Of a stretch of DNA of 51,443 bases, positions 16,769-25,532 are shown one piece after another; position 1 is the stretch's first letter; every line of letters starts with the position of its first letter. Under the pieces are notes generated by a model, which did not search any database, was not told where the DNA came from, and saw only the letters and a list, made by a program, of their open reading frames with translations. Source of the stretch: Verrucomicrobiota bacterium. Its GTDB lineage: Bacteria > Verrucomicrobiota > Verrucomicrobiia > Opitutales > Opitutaceae. The stretch spans positions 1 to 51,443 of the forward strand of contig JAEYUW010000015.1 in the NCBI GenBank assembly GCA_023432225.1, in the 5' to 3' direction. The position numbers and the translations under genes are program-made.

Positions 16769-17629
16769 TCAACGGGTCAGCGCCTCCGGTGGCGGGCGTC
16801 GGATGGATGCGGCGGCGCGCCACGTCACCGCGCCGAGCACGATGGCGCCGCCGAGCAACGCGACCGCGCTGGGCTTTTCGCCCAACACGAGCATGACCCA
16901 AAGCGGATTGAGGATCGGCTCGATGACCGGGATCAGCACGGCCTCCAGCGCGGTGACGTGTTTGATCGCGCGGGCGTAGATGAGGTAGGCGAGTCCGAGT
17001 TGCACGGTGCCGAGCAACAGCAGGGCGACGATGCTTTTGGTGTCCGGCGACGGGGCCGAGACGATGGCGGGCAGGCCGATGAAGAAGCTGAGGAAATTGC
17101 CGAGGATGATCGAGCCGAGCGAGGAGTTGTCCCTCTGCAATCGCAACAGCACGATCATGACTGCGAACGCCACGCCGCTCGCGATCGCGAGCGTGATGCC
17201 GACGAGATCGTTCAGCCGAAGTCCGTCGTAGAGAAAGATCGCGAGGCCCACGAACACGATGCCGATCGTCATCCAGTCCGCGCGCGTCGGGCGCTCCTTG
17301 AGCAGCCACGCGCCCAGCAGCGCGACGTAGGCGGGCGCGGTGTATTGGAGCAGAATGGCGTTGGCGGCGGTGGTGAACTTGTTCGCTGCGGCGAAAAGCA
17401 GCGTGCACGCCGTGTAGGCGACGGCAGTGGCCAGCGGCAGCCAGCCCCAGCGGAACGGCTTGCTGCGCCACGTGACGGCGAGGAGAAAAAGCGCCGCGAC
17501 GAGCCCGCGCCCGCCGCCGACGGCCAGCGGCGGCCAGTTCACGGACTTGAGCAAGACGCCGCCGAGACTCCAGCAGAGCGCCGCGCCGAGGAGCAGGGTG
17601 ACCGATTTGGTGTGCGCCGGATCTCTCAC
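16769..17629 (-). CDS. EamA/DMT-family permease, second copy
   Basis: Ten-helix permease of the drug/metabolite transporter superfamily, 286 residues with two EamA repeats. The first begins KSVTLLLGAALCWSLGGVLL, with FAAANKFTTAANAILLQYTAPAY typical of the family; the second ends with EAVLIPVIEPILNPLWVMLVLGEKPS, the characteristic terminal EamA signature. It differs clearly from the plus-strand EamA gene at 14959, so the two are not a recent duplication. It is divergent from the ABC exporter gene at 17753. Substrate unknown. Confidence 0.9.
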   Translation of the reverse strand: MRDPAHTKSVTLLLGAALCWSLGGVLLKSVNWPPLAVGGGRGLVAALFLLAVTWRSKPFRWGWLPLATAVAYTACTLLFAAANKFTTAANAILLQYTAPAYVALLGAWLLKERPTRADWMTIGIVFVGLAIFLYDGLRLNDLVGITLAIASGVAFAVMIVLLRLQRDNSSLGSIILGNFLSFFIGLPAIVSAPSPDTKSIVALLLLGTVQLGLAYLIYARAIKHVTALEAVLIPVIEPILNPLWVMLVLGEKPSAVALLGGAIVLGAVTWRAAASIRRPPPEALTR

Positions 17630-17752
17630 AAGCGTTCATCTGTGACGGTTTTGCCGGGGCTTGTGAACTGCGAACACGCGGGAAGGCTACCGCAGTGAAC
17701 ACACTCCGCGTTTGCGCCGGGCGGTGCAGTGGCAAGGCTGTGTTTCCCACGC

Positions 17753-19624
17753 ATGCCGCCGTCTGATGTTCCGAATTCGTCCACCCTCGGCCCGCCGCTC
17801 AGCAGCGGGCGGATCGTGCGGCGCCTGTTCGGATTGGCGTGGCGCTACCGCGGACCGTGGCTCGGCGTCATCGCGATTCAGCTCGTGTTGCTCACGCTCG
17901 GCGTGTCCGGCCTCAGCCTGACGGGTGTCGGCATCGACTATATCCGTCACGTCCTGCAGGACACGCCGGTGCCGCGCCTGCCGTTCGGGCTCGCCCTGCC
18001 GGCGTGGGAGCCGATGGCGGTGCTCGCGCTCGTCGCCGGTGGCATCCTGTTGCTCGCCGGTCTGCGCTCGGTGCTCAACTACCTCTACGCGGTCCGCGTC
18101 AATCACCTGACGCAGCAGGAAATCGTGCCGTGGCTCCGAGGGCGCGTTTACGACAAGCTCCAGCAGCTCAGCTTCCGCTTCTTCGACGAGAACTCGACCG
18201 GCTCGATCATCAATCGCGTGACGGGTGACGTGCAGGCGGTGCGCATGTTTCTCGACCAGGTGCTGGTTCAGAGCGTGATCATGGCCGTGTCGCTCGCCGT
18301 CTACATCGTTTACATGGCGAGCCTCGCGCCCGGGCTGACGCTCGCGTGTCTCGCGACGACCCCGATCTTGTGGACGGCGGCTGCGCTCTTCACGCGACGC
18401 ATGCTGCCGCTCTACGCGAAGAATCGCGAGCTGGCCGACGACATGGTGCGCGCGCTCGCCGAGAGCGTGCAGGGCGCGCCGGTGGTGAAGGCGTTCGGCC
18501 GCGAGACGGAGAACCGCGCGGATTTCCTCCGCCGCAACGACGCCGTGCTCCACCAACAGCGGGCGATCTTCTGGCGCGTGAGCTTGTTCTCACCGTTCGT
18601 CGGTTTTCTGACGCGCGTGAATATCGCCGTGTTGCTCGGCTACGGCGGCTGGCTCGTCATCCGCGGCGAACTGGCGTTCGGCACGGGTCTCGTGGTGTTC
18701 GCGGGTTTGCTGGAGCAGTTTTCCGGGCAGGTGAACAACGTCGCGAGCATCGTGAACTCGATGCAGAATTCGCTCATCGGTGCACGCCGCGTGTTCGAGA
18801 TCCTCGATGCGCCCGTGGAAATCAAGTCGCCGGCGGACGCGGTGCAGCCGACGCGCCTCCGCGGACACGTGCGGTTCGAGAAGGCGTATTTCGGCTACGA
18901 GCCGGGACGGCTCGTGCTGCACGGCATCGATCTCGACGTGCCACCCGGCCAGTGCGTCGCGATTCTCGGTGCGACGGGTGCGGGCAAGAGTGCGTTGATG
19001 AGCCTCGTGCCGCGCTTCTACGACGCGACGGCGGGCCGCGTGACGATCGACGGCACGGACGTGCGGCGCTTCGACGTGGAGGCGCTGCGCCGCAACATCG
19101 GCCTGGTTTTCCAGGAGAGCTTTCTCTTCAGCCACACGGTCGCCGCGAACATCGCGTTCGGCCAGCCGCACGCCACGCGCGCGCAGATCGAGCGCGCGGC
19201 GCGCATCGCTTCCGCGCACGATTTCATCACCGCGCTGCCGCAGGGCTACGACACCGTGCTCGGCGAGAGCGGCAACAATCTCTCCGGCGGCCAGCGCCAG
19301 CGCCTCGCGCTCGCGCGTGCCATCCTGCTCGAGCCGCCGATCCTGTTGCTCGACGACCCGACGGCGGCGATCGATCCGGAGACGGAGCACGAAATTTTCG
19401 CGGCGCTCGATCGCGCGATTGCGGGGCGCACGACGTTCATCGTGGCGCACCGGCTGAGCACGCTGCGCCGCGCGGACTTCATCGTCGTGATGGAGAACGG
19501 CCGCATCGTGCAACGCGGCACGCACGAGGAGTTGATGCGGCAGAGCGGTCCGTATGTGCGCGTGGCGGACCTGCAACTCGTCGACGCGAGTGCGCTGCAT
19601 CCGGAAGAGGGAGGCGCGCGATGA
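17753..19624 (+). CDS. ABC exporter half-transporter with degenerate Walker B (subunit A)
   Basis: Type I ABC exporter, 623 residues: a six-helix membrane domain (about 20-325) fused to an ATPase domain (about 340-610). Walker A is GATGAGKS (406-413), Q-loop FQESFLF, signature LSGGQ (510-514) intact, H-loop IVAHRLST. Walker B ends ILLLDD (530-535), with Asp535 in place of the catalytic Glu. Together with the altered signature of the next gene, this marks one degenerate site in a heterodimeric exporter of the MdlAB/BmrCD kind. ATG 17753 is preferred; a GTG 8 codons upstream is possible. A GTAG-type inverted repeat lies between this gene and its partner. Confidence 0.92.
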   Translation: MPPSDVPNSSTLGPPLSSGRIVRRLFGLAWRYRGPWLGVIAIQLVLLTLGVSGLSLTGVGIDYIRHVLQDTPVPRLPFGLALPAWEPMAVLALVAGGILLLAGLRSVLNYLYAVRVNHLTQQEIVPWLRGRVYDKLQQLSFRFFDENSTGSIINRVTGDVQAVRMFLDQVLVQSVIMAVSLAVYIVYMASLAPGLTLACLATTPILWTAAALFTRRMLPLYAKNRELADDMVRALAESVQGAPVVKAFGRETENRADFLRRNDAVLHQQRAIFWRVSLFSPFVGFLTRVNIAVLLGYGGWLVIRGELAFGTGLVVFAGLLEQFSGQVNNVASIVNSMQNSLIGARRVFEILDAPVEIKSPADAVQPTRLRGHVRFEKAYFGYEPGRLVLHGIDLDVPPGQCVAILGATGAGKSALMSLVPRFYDATAGRVTIDGTDVRRFDVEALRRNIGLVFQESFLFSHTVAANIAFGQPHATRAQIERAARIASAHDFITALPQGYDTVLGESGNNLSGGQRQRLALARAILLEPPILLLDDPTAAIDPETEHEIFAALDRAIAGRTTFIVAHRLSTLRRADFIVVMENGRIVQRGTHEELMRQSGPYVRVADLQLVDASALHPEEGGAR

Positions 19625-19645
19625 GTGCGAGCGCGGTGCTGTTCT

Positions 19646-19718
19646 CTGTAGCGGCGGTCTGTGACCGCCGAGCGCCAGCATTTTCCCGATCGTCGGCGGT
19701 CATAGACCGCCGCTACAG
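19646..19718. repeat. REP-like inverted pair, family B
   Basis: CTGTAGCGGCGGTCTGTGAC begins the left arm (19646-19671) and the right arm (19693-19718) is its complement with one mismatch, ending GCCGCTACAG. Each arm also holds its own small palindrome (CGGCGGTC..GACCGCCG). The arms are 26 bp long, 21 bp apart, with GTAG at both outer ends. It occupies most of the gap between the two halves of the ABC exporter. Confidence 0.85.
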
Positions 19719-19760
19719 GAGACGGAGTGCTGCTTGGACGCTTACCGAAGGAGGGGCGCG

Positions 19761-21689
19761 ATGAAGCCGCTGAAGCCGGCGCCCGCGGCGGACCTGCTCG
19801 TGCTCGCGCGGCGCGAGGCCGACGAGGAGGACGAAGCGCAGTTCAAGCCGCTCGAGTGGGGCCTGATTCGCCGCCTCTGGAGCTACACGAGCGTCGCGCG
19901 CACCAAGCGCAACTGGCTCGTCGCGTTGACGATCATTCGCTCCGTGCAAATTTCGCTGCTGACCTGGACGATGGCGCTGATCATCGGCGGGCCAATCGCG
20001 CGGCACGACGGCTCGCAGCTCGCGTGGGCGGTGGCTGGTTATCTGGCGCTCGCGCTCGTGACCGACGTGATGTTCCACTACCGGCAACGCTTCGCGCTCG
20101 AGCTGGGCGAGGCTGTCGTGAACACGCTGCGCGCGGACATCTTCAAGCGCGTGCAGTCGATGCCGCTCAGCTTCTTCAACCGCGTGAAGGCCGGCCGCAT
20201 CATCAGTCGCGTGACGTCCGACGTGGAAGCGGTGCGCGTCGGCATCCAGGACGTGTTGTTCGTCAGCACGGTGCAGCTCGGGCAAATGCTCGTGGCCGCG
20301 GCGCTGATGATCTGGACCGATTGGAAGATGTTCCTCGTCGTCGTTGCGCTGGCTCCGGTGTTGTGGGTCATCAACCGGCGTTTTCGCGGCAAGCTCAGTC
20401 AGCTGAGTCGCGCAGCGTCGGAAAGCTTCAGCCGCGTCACCGCGACGCTGGCGGAATCGGTCAATGGCATCCGGGTGACGCAGGGCTTCGCGCGGCAGGC
20501 GACGAACGCCGGCCTTTTCCGCGGCCTGCTTGCCGATCACGCGCGCTACAACATCGCGCTCGCGCGCACCTCGGCGATCCTGACGCCGCTGCTCGAGCTG
20601 AATTCGCAGTTCTTCATCTCCGCACTGCTGCTGCTCGGCGGCTGGCGGGCGCTGCACGGCGACATGGAGATGGACACGCTCATCAAGTTTTTCCTCCTCG
20701 CGAACACGTTCTTCGCGCCGATCCAGATCATCGGCAATCAATACAACCAAGCGCTCGTTTCGATGGCTGGCGCGGAACGCGTTTTCCGCCTGCTCGACGC
20801 GAAGCCGGATTGGGAAGACGCGCCGGAAGCGACGCCGCTGTGCGATCCGCGGCGTGGCGAGGTCGGGGCGTCGCTCGACTGCGCGTGGCCTGCGAGCGCG
20901 GCGCCATCCGGGCGCAGCAAGACTGCGCCCCTACAAAATTCCGCCGCTGGCGGTGTTCGCGTCGAGTTCCGCGACGTGGTCTTCGGCTACGATCCGGCGC
21001 GGCCGGTGGTGCACGGGCTGAATTTCGTGGCGGAGCCCGGACAGGCCGTCGCGCTGGTCGGCCACACCGGCAGCGGCAAGAGCACCATCATCAACCTCGC
21101 GGCAAAGTTCTACCTTCCGACGGCCGGCGAGGTGCGGCTCGACGGTCGCGAGATTCGCACGGTCACGAGCCATTCGTTGCACCAGCAGATGGGTCTCGTG
21201 CAGCAGCAGAATTTTCTCTTCAGCGGCACGGTGGCGCAAAACATCCGGCTCGGCCGGCCGGAGGCGACGGATGCCGAGGTGACCGAGGCGTTGCGCCGGC
21301 TCGATTGTCTCGATCTGATCGAGGCGCTGCCCGGTGGTATTCACGCGGAAGTCGGCGAAAAGGGCAGCGCGCTCTCGCTCGGGCAACGGCAGCTGGTGTG
21401 CTTTGCGCGGGCGCTGCTGGCGGATCCGCGCCTGCTGATCTTCGACGAGGCGACCAGCGCGATCGACACGCTGACGGAGGCGCGATTGCAGAAGGCGCTG
21501 GTCATGTTGCTGCGCGGACGCACGAGTTTCATCGTGGCGCACCGGTTGAGCACGATCCGGCAGGCGGATCTGATCCTGGTGCTCGATCACGGTCGCATCG
21601 TGGAGCGAGGGAAACACGCCGAGTTGGTTCAACGCGACGGCGTGTATGCGAAACTACATCGGCAGTTCGTGCAGCTCGACGGCGAGTAG
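19761..21689 (+). CDS. ABC exporter half-transporter with altered signature motif and in-frame repeat (subunit B)
   Basis: Partner of the upstream half-transporter, 642 residues. AAGGAGG 7 nt before the ATG at 19761 fixes the start. A six-helix membrane domain (about 45-340) precedes the ATPase domain: Walker A GHTGSGKST (434-442), signature LSLGQ (538-542) instead of LSGGQ, Walker B with Asp562-Glu563, H-loop IVAHRLST. So the composite site made by subunit A Walker motifs and this signature is degenerate, and the reciprocal site is canonical. Residues about 369-398 are a low-complexity insertion that splits the usual RGEV-xFxDV linker and contains a REP-like palindrome. The TAG stop overlaps the GTAG of another repeat. 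Confidence 0.92.
   Translation: MKPLKPAPAADLLVLARREADEEDEAQFKPLEWGLIRRLWSYTSVARTKRNWLVALTIIRSVQISLLTWTMALIIGGPIARHDGSQLAWAVAGYLALALVTDVMFHYRQRFALELGEAVVNTLRADIFKRVQSMPLSFFNRVKAGRIISRVTSDVEAVRVGIQDVLFVSTVQLGQMLVAAALMIWTDWKMFLVVVALAPVLWVINRRFRGKLSQLSRAASESFSRVTATLAESVNGIRVTQGFARQATNAGLFRGLLADHARYNIALARTSAILTPLLELNSQFFISALLLLGGWRALHGDMEMDTLIKFFLLANTFFAPIQIIGNQYNQALVSMAGAERVFRLLDAKPDWEDAPEATPLCDPRRGEVGASLDCAWPASAAPSGRSKTAPLQNSAAGGVRVEFRDVVFGYDPARPVVHGLNFVAEPGQAVALVGHTGSGKSTIINLAAKFYLPTAGEVRLDGREIRTVTSHSLHQQMGLVQQQNFLFSGTVAQNIRLGRPEATDAEVTEALRRLDCLDLIEALPGGIHAEVGEKGSALSLGQRQLVCFARALLADPRLLIFDEATSAIDTLTEARLQKALVMLLRGRTSFIVAHRLSTIRQADLILVLDHGRIVERGKHAELVQRDGVYAKLHRQFVQLDGE
20865..20954. repeat. REP-like palindrome inside the ABC exporter gene (family F)
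   Basis: GGGCGCAG (20910-20917) and CTGCGCCC (20923-20930) form a hairpin followed by CTAC, i.e. GTAG on the minus strand. A weaker similar segment lies at about 20861-20885. The whole block of 90 bp keeps the frame and encodes residues 369-398, absent from ordinary exporters at this point. The block limits are approximate. Confidence 0.6.
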
Positions 21690-21877
21690 GGCCGGCTTCA
21701 GCCGACCTGCTGGCGCGCTTCGTCGCGTCTGAGCGCAGCGTTTCGAGCGACGCGAAATTCCGCCGCGCGTCCGGCCACGTTGTCGCCGCGCTCCAGCGCG
21801 GCTACTTGACACCAGCGGTGGTAGTTCACGAGAGCGACGGGCGGGGCTGCTTTGGGACCGGCTGAAGCCGGTCCTAC
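21686..21877. repeat. REP-like inverted pair, family C, supplying two stop codons
   Basis: Left unit 21686-21707 begins GTAGGGCCGGCTTCAGCC; right unit 21854-21877 is the inverted form ending GGCTGAAGCCGGTCCTAC. Each is a hairpin preceded by GTAG. The TAG stop of the exporter gene (21687-21689) is inside the left GTAG, and the TAG stop of the GH97 gene (21876-21874, minus strand) is inside the right GTAG. The 146-bp spacer holds no gene. Confidence 0.85.
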
Positions 21878-23820
21878 TTGGCATCGAGCGTCATGACGAA
21901 GCCGCCGTTGGGTGCGAGCGTGAGCGGGAGGCGTTCGCCAGGTTGCCAGCTCACGCGACGTTGTTCGAAGCCGCCGCGCGGGTCGTCGACGATCAGTGTC
22001 GCGCTCCCGCTCGCGGCAATGCGGCTGAGGTCGAGATCGAGTTTTCGCTCGGTGCCTTCGCCGTTGATGCCGGCGACGAGCCAGAGGCCGTCGCCTTGGC
22101 GGGCGAGCACGGCGAATTTTCCCGGATAACCGTCGAGCAGTTTCACGTCGTCCCAGACGGAGGGCACGTGGCGCATGAAGTCGCGCACGTAGTCCGGCAT
22201 CTTCGCCATGCCTTCCGGGATTTCCGGGTAGTGCTGGATGCCTGAGGTGAAGAGCACGGCGAGCGCGAGCTCGAACGGCACGGTCGTGCGGCGGATGCCT
22301 TTGCCGGGCAGGCGATCAAGGCACACAGGCGTGAAATCCATCGCTTCAAAAAGATTCCGCGTGAACGGCAGCATCGCGCAATGCGACGGCTGCGCGTCGG
22401 CGTTGGCCTGCTCGAAGGTCACGAACTCGAAGCCCTTGATGGCCTCCATCGTCATCAAGTGCGGATAGGTCCGCGTCCAACCGCGCGGGAGCGTGGCGCC
22501 GTGGAAGTTGATCAGAAGGCCGAACGGTTCCGCGTCGCGCAGGATATCGTGGTAGAACGCCATCACGGCCTGACCGTCGCCGCCGAAGAAATCGATTTTC
22601 AGGCCTTGGATGCCCATCGCGCGCAGGCGCGTGAACTCCGCGACGCGTTTCTCGTGCGAGTCCATGCGATGCTTCGGCGTCTGCGGTGCGTCGTTCCAGT
22701 TGCCGTTGGTGTTATACCAGAGCAACAGGCCGACGTTCTTGGTGCGCGCGTAGTCGGCGAGTTCCTTGACCTTTTCGTAGCCGATCTGCTGGTCCCACAT
22801 CGAATCGATCAGGCAATAGGCCCAGCCCATCTCGGCGGCGAAATCGATGAAGCGCTTCTGCACTTCGTAAACGGTCTGGCCGTCGCCGAGCAGCGGCCAG
22901 CTCCACGAGGCTTTGCCGGGGCGGATCTCGGTCGCGGTCGACGGCGTGCGCGCCGGGGCGGCGAGATCGGTGCCGAGCGTCGACTCGGCGATCGTGGCCA
23001 GCGAGCCGACGGCGATCACGCGCCACGGCGTCGTCCACGGCAGCGTCGACGACGGCGCGACTGGCCGATCATGCATCGTCTCGCGCGGGTCAGGAAACCC
23101 GATGCGATATTCGCCGTCGGGCGATTCGTGGCGCAGGCGCGAGCCGCAGTAGTTCGGGCCGACGGCGGTTTCGGTGAGCGCGACCCACGTGTCGTCGCCG
23201 ACGCGAAACAGCGCGGGGAAAACCCAGCCGGCGCCGAGCGTCGACGGAGCGCCGACGTCGATCTCGCGCTGGTAGTGCTCTTCGTAGGAGGGATTCGTGT
23301 TTTTCCAGCCGGTTTTCGCGACGGACATCGGTTGCAGCCAGGCCTTGGTGCCGGCGGAGAAATGAAACGAGCTGCGCTCCTCCGTGATCGTGCGCGCCGC
23401 GGCGGAGGTTTCGGGAAACACGTAGCGGAACGCGACGCCGTCGTCCGAGACCTGGAACTCCACGTCGAGCTTCTGCCCGCCGCCGGCGGCGAGGTGATGC
23501 ACTTGCCGGTTGGCGCGATAGACGTTCACGCGCCGTTTGCCGGTGAGGAGTTCGTAGCGGTCTTCGACGGGCGTGACGGGCGAGGAGGAGAGCAGCTTCA
23601 GGCCGCGCGAGAAATCGGCGTCGTCGCGCGCGAGTCCGAGCGCGGAGTCGCGAAGCACCGTGTGCCCGTCGCGCAGCACGCGGTAGAGCGGAGCGCCGTC
23701 GGCGTCGCGGAGTTCGAATGCGACGGCGATTTGGCCGTTGGGGGAGCGCAGCGGCTCGGCGGCGAAGGCGCCGGAAAACAACAACGCGAGGGCGAACACG
23801 GAACGAAGCGCCATTTTCAT
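21874..23820 (-). CDS. Glycoside hydrolase family 97, probable retaining alpha-galactosidase type
   Basis: Secreted or periplasmic exo-glycosidase of 648 residues with a signal peptide (1-20, FSGAFA-AE). The order is that of GH97: an N-terminal beta-sandwich (about 25-280), a catalytic barrel (about 285-540) and a C-terminal beta domain. The segment GLKIDFFGGDGQ places an aspartate (Asp410) at the end of the fourth strand, where retaining GH97 alpha-galactosidases have their nucleophile; inverting SusB-type glucosidases use a glutamate elsewhere. LMTMEAIKG (Glu459) is a candidate acid/base. Length is normal. It is convergent with the ABC exporter and takes its stop codon from a repeat. Substrate preference is inference. 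Confidence 0.9.
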   Translation of the reverse strand: MKMALRSVFALALLFSGAFAAEPLRSPNGQIAVAFELRDADGAPLYRVLRDGHTVLRDSALGLARDDADFSRGLKLLSSSPVTPVEDRYELLTGKRRVNVYRANRQVHHLAAGGGQKLDVEFQVSDDGVAFRYVFPETSAAARTITEERSSFHFSAGTKAWLQPMSVAKTGWKNTNPSYEEHYQREIDVGAPSTLGAGWVFPALFRVGDDTWVALTETAVGPNYCGSRLRHESPDGEYRIGFPDPRETMHDRPVAPSSTLPWTTPWRVIAVGSLATIAESTLGTDLAAPARTPSTATEIRPGKASWSWPLLGDGQTVYEVQKRFIDFAAEMGWAYCLIDSMWDQQIGYEKVKELADYARTKNVGLLLWYNTNGNWNDAPQTPKHRMDSHEKRVAEFTRLRAMGIQGLKIDFFGGDGQAVMAFYHDILRDAEPFGLLINFHGATLPRGWTRTYPHLMTMEAIKGFEFVTFEQANADAQPSHCAMLPFTRNLFEAMDFTPVCLDRLPGKGIRRTTVPFELALAVLFTSGIQHYPEIPEGMAKMPDYVRDFMRHVPSVWDDVKLLDGYPGKFAVLARQGDGLWLVAGINGEGTERKLDLDLSRIAASGSATLIVDDPRGGFEQRRVSWQPGERLPLTLAPNGGFVMTLDAK

Positions 23821-23994
23821 CGGGGGAGGGGTGGTGCCCGACGTTCGGCCGCGAGGGCAGAGCGGTCAAATCGTGGGGCGCTTTACCGTTCGATTCCGGT
23901 TCACCGGCGAGAACCGGGAGATCGCTTGTGGGCGCGGGAGACGCAGGAAGACCTGCGCGGGACGCGCACGTGGCCAGCGGTGTTGGCCGAGCAA

Positions 23995-24016
23995 AGCGGC
24001 CCGCCGGTGGGCCGCT
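23995..24016 (-). terminator. Possible terminator of the CNNM/CorC gene
   Basis: AGCGGCCC (23995-24002) pairs perfectly with GGGCCGCT (24009-24016) around a 6-nt loop, followed on the minus strand by TTTGC. The T-run is short. Confidence 0.5.
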
Positions 24017-25353
24017 CAGGTGATCGCGGTTTCGGTCTCGCTCGGGATGCGCTCGACGCGGATGCGACGGGGTCGCTCGAGGTTGGCTTCGAGGATGGTG
24101 AGGCGGTATTCGCCGACCGTGATCGTGTCGTCGCGTTTCGGGACCCGCCCGAATTGGCGGATGGTCCACGCGGCGACGGTCTCGCGCGGCTGCCATTCGA
24201 GGGGCCAGCCGGTCTCGGCCTGAAGCTCGCGCATGGTGAACTGGCCGCTGATCGTGATGGCGTATTCGTTGCGCTCGTAGATGGGGCCGCTCTCGATGTC
24301 GAACTCGTCGCGGATGTCGCCGACAATCTCCTCGAGCACGTCTTCAAAAGTGATGACGCCGGCGAGTTTGCCCTCGGCGTCGTGCACGACGGCGAGGTGG
24401 CTGCGGGAATTGCGGAAGCGCTCGATCATCGTGTGCAGCGGGGTCGTGAGCTCGAATTTCACGATGTCGCGCACGAGGGGCTGGAAGGAGGTGTCGGGTC
24501 CGAGGAGCGTCATTTGCCAGAGCCATTCGCGGACGAGGAGGAGGCCCTCGACCTGGTCCAGCGAGCCGTTGCAAACGGGGAAACGGCTGTGGCCGCTGGT
24601 CTGAGCGATGCGGAGGTTCTCGGTGATTGGGCGATCGAGCCAGAGGGCGACGACTTGCTCGCGGGCGCGCATGATGTGCTGGGCCTGCGTCAGGCGGGCG
24701 CGCAGGGATTGCACCATGAGTTTGTTGATGAGGGCGTCGCCGGGGTGGGAGTGGCGGGCGTGGCTGAAGACGTATTCGAGCTCCTCGGAGGAGAAGGCGT
24801 GCTCGCTCTCGGAGGCGGCGCGGAGGCCGACGAAGCGGAGGAAGAAATTCGCCGTGCCGTTGAGCGCCCAGATGAACGGCAGGAACAGGTAGTAGAACAC
24901 CATCAGCGGACCGGCGGTCCAGATGGAGACGCCCTTGGCGCGCTGGATCGCGAGGGACTTGGGGGCGAGTTCGCCGAAGACGATGTGGAGAAAGGTGATG
25001 ACGGCGAACGCCAGGGCGATGGAGACGGAGGAAACCGCCGCGGGTTCGGTGATGCCGACTTGAGCGAGGACGGGCGCGAGCCGGTGGGCGAGAAAGGGTT
25101 CGCCGACCCAGCCGAGGGCGAGCGAGGTGAGCGTGATGCCGAGCTGCGTGGCCGAGAGGGCGGCATCGAGGTGGTGCGTGGCTTTGATCGCCATCCGCAA
25201 CCGCCAGCTGGCTTTCCCTTTCTTTACCAAGGGCCGAAGCTGGCTGGCGCGCACCTTTACCAGTGCGAACTCCGCCGCCACGAAGAAGCCGTTGGCGAAA
25301 ACCAGCGCGAGGATCACGAGGATTTCGAACGAAGCTTGGAGGACGGTGTTCAT
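24016..25353 (-). CDS. CNNM/CorC (hemolysin C-like) membrane protein
   Basis: Membrane protein of the CNNM/CorC family, linked in characterised members to magnesium or cobalt handling; the old name hemolysin is misleading. From the ATG at 25353 it has 445 residues: a CNNM/DUF21 membrane domain with three helices (about 1-200; NGFFVAAEFALVKVRASQL, FGELAPKSLAIQ), a CBS pair (about 215-345; ADxG-like HDAEGKLAGVITFEDVLEEIVGDI) and a C-terminal CorC_HlyC domain (about 360-440). A longer frame upstream has no homology. It is divergent from the DctA-like gene with 179 bp between, and no other Mg gene is near apart from mgtE 20 kb away. Confidence 0.9.
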   Translation of the reverse strand: MNTVLQASFEILVILALVFANGFFVAAEFALVKVRASQLRPLVKKGKASWRLRMAIKATHHLDAALSATQLGITLTSLALGWVGEPFLAHRLAPVLAQVGITEPAAVSSVSIALAFAVITFLHIVFGELAPKSLAIQRAKGVSIWTAGPLMVFYYLFLPFIWALNGTANFFLRFVGLRAASESEHAFSSEELEYVFSHARHSHPGDALINKLMVQSLRARLTQAQHIMRAREQVVALWLDRPITENLRIAQTSGHSRFPVCNGSLDQVEGLLLVREWLWQMTLLGPDTSFQPLVRDIVKFELTTPLHTMIERFRNSRSHLAVVHDAEGKLAGVITFEDVLEEIVGDIRDEFDIESGPIYERNEYAITISGQFTMRELQAETGWPLEWQPRETVAAWTIRQFGRVPKRDDTITVGEYRLTILEANLERPRRIRVERIPSETETAIT

Positions 25354-25455
25354 GAGAATGGAAAGGGGCGGTCCGTCGTGCGGGGGCCGCGGGAGGGCCG
25401 AGTGTAGGGTGGGGGAGGACGCTAACCAGCGGGAAATGCGATGCAAACGCCGACC

Positions 25456-25491
25456 CGCTGGCGACGGGCTGGGCTTTCGCGCTCGCCAGCG
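25456..25491. promoter_or_regulatory. Inverted repeat in the CorC/DctA divergent region
   Basis: CGCTGGCGA (25456-25464) and TCGCCAGCG (25483-25491) are perfect 9-bp inverted repeats with an 18-bp spacer, about 40 bp before the DctA-like start. It may be an operator or a leader hairpin; the function is not known. Confidence 0.4.
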
Positions 25492-25532
25492 AACTTTCGC
25501 CACCTAGGGTGCCCGGCCAACGCATACCCCTC

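Noticed and set aside
22381..25407. Very long plus-strand open frame (about 1000 codons) opposite GH97 and the CNNM/CorC gene
   Set aside because: It crosses two well-supported minus-strand genes and their intergenic space, has a Gly/Arg/Asp/Ala-rich composition with no domain, and reflects third-position GC bias.
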